DNA of 64,000 nt. Source: a virus. The notes under the pieces were generated by a model, which searched no databases, was not told the origin of the DNA, and was given only the letters and a program-made list of their open reading frames with translations. Each line of letters starts with the position of its first letter. The first letter of the stretch is position 1. The translations under genes and the position numbers were made by a program. The DNA is taken from the IMG/VR virus record IMGVR_UViG_3300042881_002516, positions 1 through 64,000 of that record; one strand, 5' to 3'. Positions 15,476 through 23,466 of this stretch are shown in pieces.

Positions 15476-15724
15476 TTAATAAATCTTGACGGGCCGATTG
15501 CCGTCCTTCTTCTTCACGACCTTGGCAGGGCCCATCACGCCGCCCTTGCTCATGTTGCGCGACTTGCCGGCCTTCGAATACGCAATGGCTGCCGCCTGCT
15601 TGGTGGCCTGCTTCACGCTGCTAGGCTTGCTGGTGCCGATCTTGCCCTTCTTTTTGAAGGAGCTAACCATCTCACCGATGTTTGAGCTAATCGTCTTTTG
15701 GCTTGAGCCACGTTTGAGCGGCAT
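15476..15724 (-). CDS. Small basic protein (MPLKRGSSQKTI family)
   Basis: 82 residues from ATG 15724, just after the portal stop at 15726; a longer frame would overlap the portal gene. The opening MPLKRGSSQKTISSNIGEMV and the line KQATKQAAAIAYSKAGKS belong to a small family seen across many phages and bacteria. The C-terminal half is Lys-rich (KGGVMGPAKVVKKKDGNRPV), again with the KGG motif found in other virion-region proteins here. Function unknown; DNA contact inside the head is possible. Confidence 0.75.
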   Translation of the reverse strand: MPLKRGSSQKTISSNIGEMVSSFKKKGKIGTSKPSSVKQATKQAAAIAYSKAGKSRNMSKGGVMGPAKVVKKKDGNRPVKIY

Positions 15725-15725
15725 A

Positions 15726-18044
15726 TCAACCTCCTTGCCGTGCTGCCTGCAATTGCAGGCGTTCTCGATCGATCTGCGTTGACTGTTGCAGCTTCTGCTG
15801 CTCGAGTTGCAACTTCTGTTCGTTGAGTCGGATCTTCGCCTGATCGGCAGCAGCGCGCTGCTCGATCTCCTTCTCTTTGAGCGCGACCAACGGGTCTTCG
15901 CCACCGCCTGCGGTGCCAGCAATCTGGTCCTGCATCGTGCGAACTTCTTGCATGTACTGCGCAACCTTGATCGCGATCATGCCTTCCTTCTGGATGGCCG
16001 ACACCATGCGATCCGGATCTGTTCCGTACATCTTGAATAGATCGGCCTCAACGTCTTCTTCGGCCTTCAAGCGTACGTGCTCAAGAATATGCTGCTGAAG
16101 CACCATCGCGGCCATCGGATTGCTTTGAAGGATCGGCGAGAGGCCCATCATCAAGTGCGTGGCGATGTGCGCATCGTGCTGCTGGCCGGCAAAGGCCTTG
16201 AGCTGCATGCCGTTCAACACCGAAGCGTTCTCGGTCGCAGGATCACGCGGCATCTGCGTGTGCTGCGGCAACAAGATGCCGTCAATGTCACGTACGTTGA
16301 GCGCCGCGTACACGCGGTAGTACGCCTCGTACATGTTGTGCATCTGCGGCGCGCCTTGGGCAAGCTGCAACTGCATCTGTGCGAGCTGAATACGCTGCGC
16401 GGTGCTGAAGATGTTGGGATCGGCAACCGGAAGCACCGACACCATCTTGTTGAAGTCAGCGCGCTTGATCTTACGGCTCGCCCCCGGCACTTCGTACGGG
16501 TACTCATCCGGCAGATACTCGCCAAAGCCCTCAAACAGCAGTCGGAACTCCATCGACTGCGCGTAGTGCAGTCGCTTGTGGATCGCCGACATGACCATCG
16601 AGCCACGCTCAAGCAATGCGAGCGTCGTTCCGACCTGCGCGTACTGGTTTCCGTCACCAACCTGCATGTCCGCAGTGCTGGAGAGGCGCTTACCGGCGTC
16701 TACCAAGAACCCAAGCAGCGCGAACAGCACTTGACTCGGCTCTTTGTACGGCAGCGGCAAGAGTGACGACGAAAGTTCCGCGCCACCGGCGTCAATGTCA
16801 CGCCATTCGCCCGGCTGGATGGGGTCAGAATCGTCCGCGATTCGCGCGCCACGGGCTTTGAAGCCAGCAGGCAGGTTTGCGAGCGTGCCAGCGTCAATTA
16901 ATTGACGAAGTGCGGTCGTTGCACCCTTGGAAAGGCCGCCGACCAAGTGCACAAAGCCCAAACCGTACGCGCCGGGACCTTCCACGAGCACGTAGTGCAC
17001 GTAATAGTTGCGACGACGCTTGAGCGGATCGTCTTCCTTCCAGTTTCGGCGCACACCAACAACACGAAGCGTGTCATCGGCCAGCGTAACGACGTACGGG
17101 AGCTTAATTTTGGTCGGATTGCCACTCTCGTCCAGGTCTTCAAAGCCCGGAATGTCCAAATCGACCAACATTTCCAGCAAAAACACTTCGCCAGCGCTAT
17201 CTGTCGGCTGAACACCGACCACTTTGTCGATCGCAGCCTGAATTTGGCTCGGATCAACAGGCGTCGGCTCCAAATCCACCGGCACATCAAGGTATTCGCC
17301 AGCCAAAACACGCTTGCGGAACTCGTTGGAGTCCATCGCAATGCGATGAGTAAGGCGCGGACACTGCGAAATGACACTCGACCCGTTGTACGGGATGTAA
17401 ATGTCGTCGGCCAAGCACAGTTTGGACACCATTCGGCCCAACTGAGCGTCGTAATAGACCTTCTTGAACGTCGAACCACCGTATCCGGTGTAGTACAGGA
17501 GTTGATCGAACTCCGGTGTGTACTCTTCCATCACCGTGGTGATCTGGTAATTCATGAAATCCTGCACGCGCGAGGCCTGCTGGAACTTGTCCACGGTCTC
17601 TTTGCCCAGGATTTGCGTGCGGACAGGACCGCCAGCCGGCATCAGCTCACGGAAAGCCTGTGCCTGGAACTGAATGATCGCCTCTTGCAGCATCGGATGC
17701 GTCGCACCCGAGGCACCACGGAAGGGTTTCGTGCGCTCTTCCATGCGCAAGCCCAGCAGATCCAGCCCCTTGGCGTACATCTGCTCCCAATCCGAGCGCG
17801 ATCCCTTGTCGGCCTCGAACATCGAGGCCACGTCGATCGAAATACGGGCCAAGGCTTCCGGCTCAAGGACCTCGGCCAGGTTCGCATAGAAGTCCACTTC
17901 CTGCGCTTCGGCCTCGCCAATCTCCACTACCGCGCTGCCATCGTCCTCAAGAACGATCTCAATGTCCGGGGCAGCCGCTTCCTCGTCCGCTACCACGATG
18001 ATGTCGGTGGCAGGGGCTTGGTTAATAGCTTTATCAATTGGCAT
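15726..18044 (-). CDS. Portal protein
   Basis: 772 residues, in the size range of P22-like portals (about 700-770). Recognisable lines: SRSDWEQMYAKGLDLLGLRMEER, RGASGATHPMLQEAIIQFQAQAF, MNYQITTVMEEYTPEFDQLLYYTGYGGSTFKKVYYD, and later ALLGFLVDAGKRLSSTADMQVG..N and GSMVMSAIHKRLHYAQSMEFRLL. These match the clip/wing/stem architecture of podoviral portals. The C-terminal 90 residues are Gln/Glu/Lys-rich helix (IEQRAAADQAKIRLNEQKLQ), like the barrel that enters the head. It forms the dodecameric ring through which TerL pumps DNA. Gene order around it is the usual one. Confidence 0.9.
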   Translation of the reverse strand: MPIDKAINQAPATDIIVVADEEAAAPDIEIVLEDDGSAVVEIGEAEAQEVDFYANLAEVLEPEALARISIDVASMFEADKGSRSDWEQMYAKGLDLLGLRMEERTKPFRGASGATHPMLQEAIIQFQAQAFRELMPAGGPVRTQILGKETVDKFQQASRVQDFMNYQITTVMEEYTPEFDQLLYYTGYGGSTFKKVYYDAQLGRMVSKLCLADDIYIPYNGSSVISQCPRLTHRIAMDSNEFRKRVLAGEYLDVPVDLEPTPVDPSQIQAAIDKVVGVQPTDSAGEVFLLEMLVDLDIPGFEDLDESGNPTKIKLPYVVTLADDTLRVVGVRRNWKEDDPLKRRRNYYVHYVLVEGPGAYGLGFVHLVGGLSKGATTALRQLIDAGTLANLPAGFKARGARIADDSDPIQPGEWRDIDAGGAELSSSLLPLPYKEPSQVLFALLGFLVDAGKRLSSTADMQVGDGNQYAQVGTTLALLERGSMVMSAIHKRLHYAQSMEFRLLFEGFGEYLPDEYPYEVPGASRKIKRADFNKMVSVLPVADPNIFSTAQRIQLAQMQLQLAQGAPQMHNMYEAYYRVYAALNVRDIDGILLPQHTQMPRDPATENASVLNGMQLKAFAGQQHDAHIATHLMMGLSPILQSNPMAAMVLQQHILEHVRLKAEEDVEADLFKMYGTDPDRMVSAIQKEGMIAIKVAQYMQEVRTMQDQIAGTAGGGEDPLVALKEKEIEQRAAADQAKIRLNEQKLQLEQQKLQQSTQIDRERLQLQAARQGG

Positions 18045-18083
18045 GTTGATATCCTAACTTGTTGTCGACGGAGGCGCTACTGC

Positions 18084-18962
18084 CTACTTGCGCTTCTTGC
18101 CTAGCTTCTTCGAGATGAATTCGCCGTGGTCCTTGCTCATGCTGCCGCCCTTGGCCTTCTTCACGGGCTCATCCAACTTGCCAACAAAGTTCAGGAATGG
18201 CAGACGGGAGCGGAGTTGGATCATCTCATAGGGCAGATCTTCCGTACGACGGATCGTACGATTCGCCTCCCTGTTACGAGCCAAGAATCCCTTACCGTCA
18301 AACATCAACTTGATGTCCGACAGCAACGCTGCCGAAAGGGGTAGGTCTTCTTTGCGCGCTACTCTCGCAGCAAAGTCATTCTTCTCGAGCTTATCGATAA
18401 TGTACGACTCCATGTCCTTCGGAGACACGCCGTACGCCATTGCCATTTGCTCTTCGTAGGGGAGCTTCTTGAAATCATCGCTATCATCCAACAGCGCTTC
18501 ATACAAACCTTTAACGTTGGTTTGATACGCCGGCAGCGACGTCGATCCGTAGATTAGATCGTAGTAGCGATTTGGTATCTCGTCGTTAACCCGCTCGTGA
18601 CGGAACTCATGCGACCACACCTTCGGGTTAGCACGAGTGCCTAATGCAAAGATACGCTTCTCGTCCGGCAGCGACTCGATCTGCTGGTTCAAGCCCCTAC
18701 CCGCAACGCGGTTCATAAGGCTTTCTCGGACCTTCTCCGGAGCTGTCCCCTCGAAGTAGTTCATGCCGCCATAAGGAGAATACAGGTTTTGATCCGGCGC
18801 ACCGATCAACGCAGACTTCGCAACCGTCTCCGGCGACACCAGATCCTTGAACTGATTACCAATCTTTGATCGGATCAAAGCCTCAAACTCCGGGGATCCC
18901 GGAGCACGGCCCTTGAGCTGTTCGTCGAGTTCCTCAAAGTAACGGCGGGTATTCTTTGGCAT
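18084..18962 (-). CDS. HEXXH-motif protein next to portal (metallopeptidase-like)
   Basis: 292 residues. The line VWSHEFRHERVNDE (His118-Glu119-x-x-His122) is a textbook HEXXH zinc site, preceded by IFALGTRANPKV and followed by a helical segment with acidic residues that could give a third ligand. The N-terminal 60 residues are helical (RYFEELDEQLKGRAPGSPEFEALIRSKI). The C-terminus carries KKAKGGSMSKDHGEFISKKLGKKRK, a KGG-type basic tail seen in other virion-region proteins. Candidate roles are head maturation protease or an ejected peptidase. HEXXH alone can occur by chance, so activity is inferred, not shown. It shares one base with the upstream stop. Confidence 0.6.
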   Translation of the reverse strand: MPKNTRRYFEELDEQLKGRAPGSPEFEALIRSKIGNQFKDLVSPETVAKSALIGAPDQNLYSPYGGMNYFEGTAPEKVRESLMNRVAGRGLNQQIESLPDEKRIFALGTRANPKVWSHEFRHERVNDEIPNRYYDLIYGSTSLPAYQTNVKGLYEALLDDSDDFKKLPYEEQMAMAYGVSPKDMESYIIDKLEKNDFAARVARKEDLPLSAALLSDIKLMFDGKGFLARNREANRTIRRTEDLPYEMIQLRSRLPFLNFVGKLDEPVKKAKGGSMSKDHGEFISKKLGKKRK

Positions 18963-21268
18963 CAGCGCTTCTTCCCTTTGACTTCCCCGCCATCGGCAAA
19001 CCGACGCGCGACTAACGGGCCAGCACGATCGAGCGTCGAACGGGTGAGGTTCTTGCGAGTGAGATTGCTCACGTCTTCCTTCTGGCCCTTCACCTGCTCC
19101 ATCAACGCGGCGAGTTGTTCACTCGCTGACCCTTGGTCCGTGGACCCTGATCCTTTGCCAGCGGCTAACGACTCAAGGCTCATGCTCATCGCCTTACCGC
19201 GATCGGTCGCAGCAGACTTCGTAGTGGTGCGCTTCACGCTACGAGCGTTCGGCGACATGCGCACTTCGGTCTTCTCTTGCGCCGGCATGCTCGCGAGCAA
19301 CCGCTCAAGCTCCGCCTTGGCAGAGTCGTCCTTGTCCGCTTCGCCACCTTCGGCAAAGCGCATCAGGCCACCGCCCGGTGCGAGAATCCGATTGCCCAAA
19401 CGATCCGTGTAATAACCCAACCCCTGCACGCCGCCCAAAATAGTGGGCGAGAGGTTCGGGTTGTTGGCCAGCATCTGACCAACCATCGGACCCTTGTACG
19501 ACTGCATCGGATTGATGTTCGAGGGCAACGTGCCAGGGAGCATGGCTCCAGGGACACTGCCAAAGAACTGCGGCTGCCCAGGCGTGTAGGTGATATCCGG
19601 CGCATTGGGAATTGTCACCGGCTTCGGCGGAGTACCTGTCGTCGGGGTGCCAGCGGTTACACCGGTCGTCGGAACGATCGGCGTGGTTCCCGTCCCAGTG
19701 CCACCGGTGTACCCGCCAAGGTCCACGCGGCCACGATTACCACCGAAGAGGTTCTCGTACGCCTTCATCAAATCCGACGGGACCGGAGTGATCTTGCCCG
19801 GCGGAGGAGGAGGAGGCGGGGGTGGAGTAACCGGAGGAGGTGGAGTAACTGGCGGCGGCGGAGTAACCGGCGTCGTCGGCTTCGGCTCGCACTTACCCGT
19901 GGCCGCATTGAAGGCCTGGCCTTCCGGGCAGCCCGTCGGCGTCGTGGTGATCGGCTCGCACTTGCCGGTGACAGTGCTGCGCACCGAGCCTTCCGGGCAG
20001 CCACCCAGGTCGATCGGACGGCACTTACCCGTAGCCGGATCTTGCTCGTAGCCAGGGCCGCACTTCACCTCCGGGGGAGGCGGTGGGGGCGGCGCTCCAA
20101 TCGGCACGCACTTGTTGAGTACCGTGCTGAACACCTGCCCCTCCGGACACTGGTTCGGGGGCGGAGGAGGAGGCGGTGGGGGTGGCGGAGGTGGGGGCGG
20201 TGGCGGAGGCACACACAGCCCGGACACCGGATCCTTGACCAAGCCCGGAGGACAATCCGTAGGCGGAGGTGGGGGCGGTGGCGGAGGAGGTGGTGGTGGG
20301 GGCGGAGGCGGCGGGATCGGCGGACACGCCTGATCTTCCGGAATGACCGATCCGTCCCAACAGGTCTTGGTCTTAACAGGCTGCGCCGGGCACTCTTGAT
20401 CCTCCGGAATGACCGAACCATCCCAACAGGTCTTGGTCTTTTTCTCCGGAGGCGGCTCTTCCTTGTCGTCTTCCTTGCCGACTCGCACGCAACGACCGAG
20501 CTCGTAGTCGAACTCCATGTTCGGAGGACATTGACGCTCGGTCTCACCGGTCGGTACGCACCGGCCTTGATCGAAGTTGTATTCGCTGCCCGGAGGACAG
20601 GTCGGCTTCGCCGGCGTGGTCGTCTCAGGGTTTACGCAAATGCCACGGATCGGGTCGAACACCTCTCCGGCAGGACAGGTCTGATCGGCAATGGTGCCGA
20701 CGTTCGGGATGCTCGTGAAGTCAAAGTTCTGATCGAAGAACGCCGGGTTCACCTTGCCATCCGGCAAGCGCATGTCGAAGAACGGATTGTTCGGATCGCC
20801 AGTGAAGTTGATCGCCGGCTTGTCCTGGTATCCCGCATCACGGAACTGCGCTGCGATGGCGTCGAGATCCGCTTGCGTTACGCCTTCAGGCAGCGTGAAT
20901 GCAGGGGCTTGGCTAATCGGAGGAGCTTCGTTCAGGCCACGCTGCGGAGGCGGTGTGGTCGGCAAACTCGACATGTCGAAGTTCGGATCGAAGATCGGTG
21001 GACGCGTGGGCGATGGCCCTTGGACCGCGAGCAGTTCTTCCAGCGACGTCGGCATCGACATCTCCGGCCCAACCGGAATGGTCGCCGGAACAGCCTGCGT
21101 CTGCGCGAGCTCGGCCAACAGATCCGCAGCCGAGCGGTCAATAGCCGGTGTGTCCGCTGTCAGTTCGGCAACCGGAGTCTCTTCGGCAGGAGCAACGGGA
21201 GCGTCGAGCTCCTCTAGCATCTTCTTGCTTTTGCTCTTGCCCTGGAATGAACGTGGACTAGCCATCAA
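18962..21268 (-). CDS. Cys-rich/polyproline repeat virion-region protein
   Basis: 768 residues. Residues 1-200 are acidic and Pro-rich. From about 205 to 480 there are Cys-pair repeats of the form CP.G..F....G.C (for example CPAGEVFDPIRGIC), two near-identical CWDGSVIPEDQ.CP units, and polyproline runs of up to about 18. The C-terminal part is Gly/Thr/Pro-rich and ends with GGLMRFAEGGEADKD and RRFADGGEVKGKKR. No signal peptide is seen. The polyproline/Cys units look like rigid spacers between small disulphide knots. Located between TerL and the portal gene, it is likely an internal or head-associated virion protein. Function unknown. Confidence 0.65.
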   Translation of the reverse strand: MMASPRSFQGKSKSKKMLEELDAPVAPAEETPVAELTADTPAIDRSAADLLAELAQTQAVPATIPVGPEMSMPTSLEELLAVQGPSPTRPPIFDPNFDMSSLPTTPPPQRGLNEAPPISQAPAFTLPEGVTQADLDAIAAQFRDAGYQDKPAINFTGDPNNPFFDMRLPDGKVNPAFFDQNFDFTSIPNVGTIADQTCPAGEVFDPIRGICVNPETTTPAKPTCPPGSEYNFDQGRCVPTGETERQCPPNMEFDYELGRCVRVGKEDDKEEPPPEKKTKTCWDGSVIPEDQECPAQPVKTKTCWDGSVIPEDQACPPIPPPPPPPPPPPPPPPPPPTDCPPGLVKDPVSGLCVPPPPPPPPPPPPPPPPPPNQCPEGQVFSTVLNKCVPIGAPPPPPPPEVKCGPGYEQDPATGKCRPIDLGGCPEGSVRSTVTGKCEPITTTPTGCPEGQAFNAATGKCEPKPTTPVTPPPPVTPPPPVTPPPPPPPPPGKITPVPSDLMKAYENLFGGNRGRVDLGGYTGGTGTGTTPIVPTTGVTAGTPTTGTPPKPVTIPNAPDITYTPGQPQFFGSVPGAMLPGTLPSNINPMQSYKGPMVGQMLANNPNLSPTILGGVQGLGYYTDRLGNRILAPGGGLMRFAEGGEADKDDSAKAELERLLASMPAQEKTEVRMSPNARSVKRTTTKSAATDRGKAMSMSLESLAAGKGSGSTDQGSASEQLAALMEQVKGQKEDVSNLTRKNLTRSTLDRAGPLVARRFADGGEVKGKKR

Positions 21269-21305
21269 GGCCCCCTGAAGGGTGTATGCCTTGACATTCT
21301 AGGCT

Positions 21306-22769
21306 TCAATAGTATTCAGGGGCAAGCGCTCGATTTGACGGCTCTCCTACTTCGTCAGTCTGCAAGTTGACGAAATTGCCTTGACGGAAACGCATGATCG
21401 CCTGCGTCGTCGAGTCCACCATGTCGTCGTTATCGCCATTCGGAAACGCCGCGCACTCCTCGACAAGCTCTTCCGCCCAATCCGTATCCGGTGCCCACAC
21501 GAGCCCCGCTTCAAACACCGGTGCTACCGAGTTCGCGCGACTGACCTTATCGGTACCAGACCTACGGCCACCCGGTGTGTACATCGTTACCGGAATGCCA
21601 AGCCGACGCAGCTCCTGCTGCAACGTCACACCGGTCGCCTTCGCCTCGATCAGCACGTTGTCGGGGTTCCAATGCTTGTACTCGTCTTTGGCAATGCGCT
21701 TGAGCTCCGGAAAGTCCCACCGCCCACGCTTGACGTCTAACAGGATGATATTGGGCCCTGAGTCTTGGTCCGGGTAAAACACACCCCAGGTCGTGATCAC
21801 CGAGAAGTCGGCCGTCTCCTTTTTGCTGTAGGCGGTGTCATAGCTCTGGATGATGTAGTTCACGATCGGCGGTTCGTCGTACTGCCACACGCGCCACCAC
21901 TCACGCTTAAGGATCGCACCCTCGTCGTTCGTCGGCTGCTGCTGGTACATGGCGTTCCACTTCTGTACCGACAACGACGCCTTGACCGCCTCCAACTCCT
22001 CCAGTTTCCAAAACTCCGGCCACAAGGGCTTGCCACTTGGCAGGATCGCCGGGAACTCAATGACCTCCCACCGATCCGCGCCGCGACTGGACTGTGCCTT
22101 CAACAACCGCGCCGTCAGGTCCTTGGTCCCCCAACGGGTCATCACGAGCACAATCGCACCGCCCGGCTGCAAACGAGTACGCGGACCGCCCTGGTACCAG
22201 TCCCACGCGTTCTCCAAAGCCAGATCCGACAGGGCGTCTTGCTCCGAATGCGGATCGTCAATAATCAAAATATCGGCACCACGTCCCGTCACCGCACCGC
22301 CGACACCGACCGCAAAGTAACTCCCGCCGTGGTTCGTGTCCCACCGGCCAGCCGCCTTGCTGTCCTGCTTCAACTGCACCTCGGGGAACAACTCCTTGTA
22401 CCGGTCCGAGTCCATCAAATCACGCACTTTACGGCCGAATTTGACGGCTAACTCTGCGGTGTGGGTCGCTTCAAGGGCCTGGGTTCGCGGATCACGGCCC
22501 ATGAGATACGCCGGAAGCAGGTACGAAGCGAACTCCGACTTCGTGTGACGAGGCGGCATGTTCACGATCAGGCGCTTCAAGGTCCCGTTGGCAATGCGAT
22601 CGAACGCAGAAGCCATGCGCTTGTGGTGTTCACCAAGGATCGCGGACGGCCAGACGTAGCGCACGAAGTCGATGAAGTTAGAACGGGCCTTGTCTTGCGT
22701 CTCAAGGAGCATGAGCCGGTATTCCAGCTTGGCACGCTCGATTTCGATTTCCTGGGGGACCGCGCTCAT
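21306..22769 (-). CDS. terL: Terminase large subunit
   Basis: 487 residues from ATG 22769 (MSAVPQEIEIERAKLEY); an in-frame GTG at 22808 would add 13. The ATPase has Walker A NMPPRHTKSEFAS near residue 72 and Walker B DILIIDDPHSEQ near 167, with a coupling motif in VLVMTRWGTKDL. The nuclease domain has YDTAYSKKETADFSV and LIEAKATG, with acidic residues for metal binding, and ends near FPNGDNDDMVDST. It packages DNA into the prohead through the portal. TerS is 6 kb upstream rather than adjacent. A possible promoter with a parS-like palindrome precedes it. A seven-codon reading frame starting at 22793 ends in ATGA at the TerL start. Confidence 0.92.
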   Translation of the reverse strand: MSAVPQEIEIERAKLEYRLMLLETQDKARSNFIDFVRYVWPSAILGEHHKRMASAFDRIANGTLKRLIVNMPPRHTKSEFASYLLPAYLMGRDPRTQALEATHTAELAVKFGRKVRDLMDSDRYKELFPEVQLKQDSKAAGRWDTNHGGSYFAVGVGGAVTGRGADILIIDDPHSEQDALSDLALENAWDWYQGGPRTRLQPGGAIVLVMTRWGTKDLTARLLKAQSSRGADRWEVIEFPAILPSGKPLWPEFWKLEELEAVKASLSVQKWNAMYQQQPTNDEGAILKREWWRVWQYDEPPIVNYIIQSYDTAYSKKETADFSVITTWGVFYPDQDSGPNIILLDVKRGRWDFPELKRIAKDEYKHWNPDNVLIEAKATGVTLQQELRRLGIPVTMYTPGGRRSGTDKVSRANSVAPVFEAGLVWAPDTDWAEELVEECAAFPNGDNDDMVDSTTQAIMRFRQGNFVNLQTDEVGEPSNRALAPEYY

Positions 22770-22809
22770 AGGGTCAAATTGCTTTTCATATGCGCAAAAT
22801 TTTTGCACG

Positions 22810-22825
22810 AGTTGACAAGTTGATC
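22810..22825 (+). repeat. 16-bp inverted repeat, left copy
   Basis: AGTTGACAAGTTGATC reads here on the plus strand and on the minus strand at 28380-28395, so the copies face inward around the accessory island. Each copy contains a tandem AGTTGA and ends in GATC. The other copy also supplies a TTGACA box. It may be a shared regulator site or a scar of insertion. Confidence 0.75.
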
Positions 22826-22859
22826 AACCGGGGCCCTTTTTTCTACCGGGGTGGGGGTG

Positions 22860-22873
22860 GTTCCACGTGGAAC
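22860..22873. promoter_or_regulatory. Perfect 14-bp palindrome, parS-like (GTTCCACGTGGAAC)
   Basis: The 14-base core is identical to the core of bacterial chromosomal parS as known in Pseudomonas-type sites (TGTTCCACGTGGAACA); only the outermost bases differ (G and T here). It lies 90 bases upstream of TerL and overlaps the predicted start of the candidate terL promoter, so an operator is the alternative reading. Confidence 0.7.
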
Positions 22874-23410
22874 TAAAACTATTTTGCAGCACATCCAATG
22901 TGTGAAATCGGGCATTTGCCCCTGCCTTTACGAAGCCGGCCATTTTTTTGAGCCGCCACCCTCAAAGAATTCACCACCAGGGCGAGGAGAAACATACACG
23001 ACCCGCGCGCCACGGCTCGCGGATCACGAACACCGAGCCACGGATCGAGGCCGATCGATCGCGCATCGAGGCCGACGCGCGCCAGCTGTCGGAGCACGCG
23101 CCACGGATCACGAACACCGACCATCGACGACGACAACAGATCACCGATCCGCGATCCGCGCGCCACGGATCGCGGATCACGCCCCGAGGATCGAGGATCC
23201 CGGATCACATACAAAGCAACACGAACCACGGAGCAGGGCGCGAGACCCTCGCGCCAAGCTTGACCGGAGACCAGCCCAGAAGGGCGAGCTCGAGACCGAC
23301 GCTCCCGCTCGAGATCGCACATCACCAGGGCGAGCTCGAGATCACATACCAACTCGCTCCAACGAGACATACCTGGTCAACTCTCAACTCGACAACGAGC
23401 ACCCGATCGC
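22874..23410. other. Noncoding, low-complexity GATC/CACGG-rich region
   Basis: No convincing gene. Thirteen GATC sites lie between 23031 and 23215, about one per 14 bases, with two more by 23343. Degenerate units of the form GCGCCACGGATCRCG with AACACCGA recur near 23020, 23100 and 23162. Further right, units of GGCGAGCTCGAGA recur near 23281 and 23328. Open frames exist on both strands but are Arg-rich consequences of the repeats. Candidate origin, pac or regulator-binding array. Confidence 0.6.
22878..22906 (-). promoter_or_regulatory. Candidate terL promoter
   Basis: On the minus strand TTCACA (22901-22906), 17 bases, AATAGT (22878-22883). The predicted start near 22871 falls within the palindrome. 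Five of six and four of six consensus matches; moderate support. A GGGCA/TGCCC dyad lies just upstream (22910-22921). Confidence 0.45.
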
Positions 23411-23440
23411 CCAAAAGAAAGGGCGCCACATGGGCGCCCT
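23411..23440 (-). terminator. Rho-independent terminator behind the amidotransferase
   Basis: Minus strand AGGGCGCC and GGCGCCCT pair around a 5-base loop, followed by TTCTTTT. It starts about 27 bases beyond the stop and ends the accessory transcript before the GATC-rich region. Confidence 0.85.
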
Positions 23441-23466
23441 CTCCCGCTCGATGAGCTCGTGCTCGA

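Noticed and set aside
16902-18104. 400-codon plus-strand frame opposite the portal gene
   Set aside because: Antisense shadow; no motif and no start context.
19277-21217. 646-codon plus-strand frame opposite the Cys/polyproline gene
   Set aside because: An antisense frame of a GC-rich repetitive gene, very Arg-rich, with no support from motifs.
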